NCBI GenBank assembly: GCA_944391545.1
Contig: CALXTZ010000064.1
Coordinates: forward strand, 1 to 7,632
From: an uncultured Alphaproteobacteria bacterium
GTDB lineage: Bacteria; Pseudomonadota; Alphaproteobacteria; CAAHEQ01; UBA3637
Length of the DNA stretch: 7,632 bases
Direction of reading: 5' to 3'
Position numbers and translations under genes: made by a program. Positions 6,274 to 7,632 of this stretch are shown here, piece by piece (the first letter of the stretch is position 1; each line of letters opens with the position of its first letter). A model generated the notes under the pieces. It had not been told where the DNA came from and did no database searches. It worked only from the letters and a program-made list of their open reading frames with translations.

Positions 6274-6873
6274 ATGGCTTTTGAACTTTATAAACTGCCT
6301 TATGACGAAAACGCACTGGCACCTTATATTTCCGAAAAAACACTTCAATTTCATTACGGCAAGCATCATGCCGGCTATGTGAACACTTTAAACGATTTGA
6401 TTAAAGGCACTAATCTTGAAACGCACACATTGGAAGAAATCATTCTAGCGACGGAAAAATACCCGTCTCAACAAACGATTTACAACAATGCGTCACAAGT
6501 GTGGAATCATACGTTTTATTGGCAGTCTTTATCGCCGAACGGCGGCGGAGACATCCCCGAAGGCGATTTCAAAGACGCTGTCATTCGGGATTTCGGTTCC
6601 GTCGACAACTTAAAAACGGAGCTGAAAAAAGCGGCGACCACGCAATTCGGCAGCGGCTGGGCGTGGTTGATTGTCGATGACGGGCACTTAAAAGTCATCA
6701 ATACGCCCAATGCGCAATCACCGCTCGGGAAAAAGCGCATTTTGTTGACAATTGATGTGTGGGAACATGCCTATTATTTGGATTATCAAAACAGGCGCCC
6801 TGATTATACGCAAACGGTTTTAGATCATTTAATTAACTGGAGTTTTGCTATCCAAAATTTCTATCGGATTTAA
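6274..6873 (+). CDS. sodB: Iron superoxide dismutase (Fe-SOD)
   Basis: A 199-residue cytoplasmic enzyme that converts superoxide to hydrogen peroxide and oxygen; no signal peptide is seen. The start opens with MAFELYKLPYDENALAPYIS, typical of SodB. Metal ligands are His27 (in LQFHYGKHHAGY), His79 (QVWNHTFYW), Asp161 and His165 (DVWEHAYYLDYQNRRPDY). Gln75, placed like Gln69 of E. coli SodB, and the NNASQVWNHTFYW context point to the iron rather than manganese form. Length is close to the usual 190-200. The ATG at 6274 has AAGGAG at 6262-6267 with ideal spacing. Its 3' neighbour starts 68 bases downstream with no clear terminator between, so the two may share mRNA. Nothing is missing or unusual in the active site. 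Confidence 0.96.
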   Translation: MAFELYKLPYDENALAPYISEKTLQFHYGKHHAGYVNTLNDLIKGTNLETHTLEEIILATEKYPSQQTIYNNASQVWNHTFYWQSLSPNGGGDIPEGDFKDAVIRDFGSVDNLKTELKKAATTQFGSGWAWLIVDDGHLKVINTPNAQSPLGKKRILLTIDVWEHAYYLDYQNRRPDYTQTVLDHLINWSFAIQNFYRI

Positions 6874-6941
6874 AGCAGATTTTTATCTTTTATTAATCAT
6901 TTATCCCTATTCTTCTTATGATGAAAAGAAAAGGAGATGAG

Positions 6942-7442
6942 ATGTTTAAAGAGTTGCTATTGAATGCGCAGGATATCGGCGGTGTTTTTAAAACCAGCCC
7001 GGTAGCGGACGACCATTTATTTGCTGTTCAGGATCGGTTGGAAAAAATGGGTCTTCAATTGCCGGATGAATACAGCGATTTTTTATTCACGACGGACGGT
7101 TTATTTTGGGCCGGATTGGAATTTTTCGGAGCTAATCCGTCCAGCGACAAGAAAGGCGGTTATAGTATCACGGGGCTGGGGGAACAAAACATGTTGTACC
7201 AAGCTTTGAACAAAGGGACTGATAAAGTTTTTATTGGTCGCACGGATGAAGAAAATTTTGTTTACAATCCCGTCAAAGACGTGTATGAAATAGTTGATGA
7301 GTTTTCGGGCGAACTGGTTAAAGAATTTGCTCACTTTGAAGAAATGTTTGATTATTTAATCAAAGAGCAAATGGAAATCATCCAAAATTATGTCGGTTTT
7401 AACGAAGACACGCTTGTAGACGAAACCGAAGAAGATTTTTAA
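6942..7442 (+). CDS. SMI1/KNR4 (SUKH-superfamily)-like protein, role unknown
   Basis: A 166-residue soluble protein with no signal peptide or membrane segment. The region LQLPDEYSDFLFTTDGLFWAG (39-59) resembles the LPxxYxxFLxxxNG core of the SMI1/KNR4 (SUKH, YrhA-like) family. Next come the aromatic segment LEFFGANPSS and a C-terminal helix EEMFDYLIKEQ, then a very acidic tail (DETEEDF). Many SUKH proteins are immunity proteins for toxins, but no toxin or other immunity gene is present here, so its role stays open. I choose ATG 6942 because AAGGAG (6931-6936) lies 5 bases upstream; the in-frame ATG at 6918 would put that site inside the coding region. Its TAA is immediately followed, with no gap, by the queA start codon, which implies co-transcription and coupled translation with queA. 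Confidence 0.75.
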   Translation: MFKELLLNAQDIGGVFKTSPVADDHLFAVQDRLEKMGLQLPDEYSDFLFTTDGLFWAGLEFFGANPSSDKKGGYSITGLGEQNMLYQALNKGTDKVFIGRTDEENFVYNPVKDVYEIVDEFSGELVKEFAHFEEMFDYLIKEQMEIIQNYVGFNEDTLVDETEEDF

Positions 7443-7632
7443 ATGCGTGTAGACCTTTTTCAATTTGATTTGCCGGCCGACAGGATAGCTAACGAACCGG
7501 CAACACCTCGCGAATCGGCAAAACTTTTGCATGTGATGCCGCCAGGAACATTTGAAGACAAAACCATTGCGGATTTGCCGGATTTATTAAAACCGACTGA
7601 TGTGTTGGTTTTTAATGATACAAAAGTCATTC
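7443..7632 (+). CDS. queA: S-adenosylmethionine:tRNA ribosyltransferase-isomerase QueA (N-terminal part)
   Basis: Only the first 63 codons are in the window; the gene runs off the right edge. QueA transfers and isomerises the ribosyl part of SAM onto preQ1 in tRNA, making epoxyqueuosine at the wobble position in the queuosine pathway. The visible sequence follows the family N-terminus closely: MRVDLFQFDLP, then RIANEPATPRESAKLL and the highly conserved DVLVFNDTKVI (53-63). The ATG directly follows the TAA of the SUKH-like gene. The only ribosome-site candidate is a GAAGAAG-like stretch inside that gene's end, which suggests translational coupling. The position after a stop with zero spacing and the conserved MxxxxFDFDLP opening support this start. 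Confidence 0.92.
   Translation, partial: MRVDLFQFDLPADRIANEPATPRESAKLLHVMPPGTFEDKTIADLPDLLKPTDVLVFNDTKVI

Noticed and set aside
6073..6369. 98-codon minus-strand ORF
   Set aside because: It runs through the tRNA-Leu gene and the 5' end of sodB on the opposite strand, so it is a shadow frame.
6942..7442. Reading the SUKH-like gene as part of a toxin-immunity cluster
   Set aside because: No toxin, secretion or polymorphic repeat gene is nearby, and the neighbours are housekeeping genes.

Overview
The window looks like ordinary chromosomal sequence from an alphaproteobacterium of moderate-to-low GC, probably near the Rhodospirillales. That placement is an inference. It rests on the EnvZ-like kinase N-terminus (basic stretch, then an LLQVVASMVFYDNHW-type first helix), on the free-standing HPt protein with an HDMKGQG motif beside an OmpR-type regulator, and on the Fe-SOD and QueA sequences. 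No phage, transposon, CRISPR array or integration site is visible.

Left part (1-3498). A complete trpS (60-1124, +) ends at a bidirectional hairpin terminator (1131-1160). A 392-residue multi-pass membrane protein of unknown function (1159-2337, -) runs toward it and shares that terminator. It has a near-consensus promoter (TTGACA, 17 bp, TATATT) at 2377-2405. A divergent EamA/DMT transporter (2578-3498, +) follows, and the 240-bp divergent gap also holds a strong hairpin at 2410-2437.

Middle part (3500-5986, all -). Three tightly packed genes, transcribed right to left, form a phosphorelay operon: an HPt protein, an OmpR-family response regulator and an EnvZ-like membrane histidine kinase, with 1-bp and 5-bp gaps. 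The kinase gene ends one base from the end of the convergent transporter gene.

Right part (5987-7632). A tRNA-Leu(GAG) gene with encoded CCA (6047-6131, -) has its own hairpin terminator (6014-6045), which sits over a possible promoter for the HPt operon. Divergent from the tRNA is an iron superoxide dismutase gene (sodB, +). It is followed by a SUKH/SMI1-KNR4-like gene whose stop codon directly abuts the start of queA, which runs off the window.

Most of the content is housekeeping: tRNA charging and tRNA-Leu supply, tRNA modification (queuosine), oxidative defence, and envelope or osmotic signalling. The point most worth checking is the TrpRS. Its HIGH-type ATP-binding signature is badly degenerate (Y-L-V-H where H-L-G-H is expected), while the KMSKS loop and the rest of the enzyme look normal. 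No clear undescribed defence or mobile system was found.
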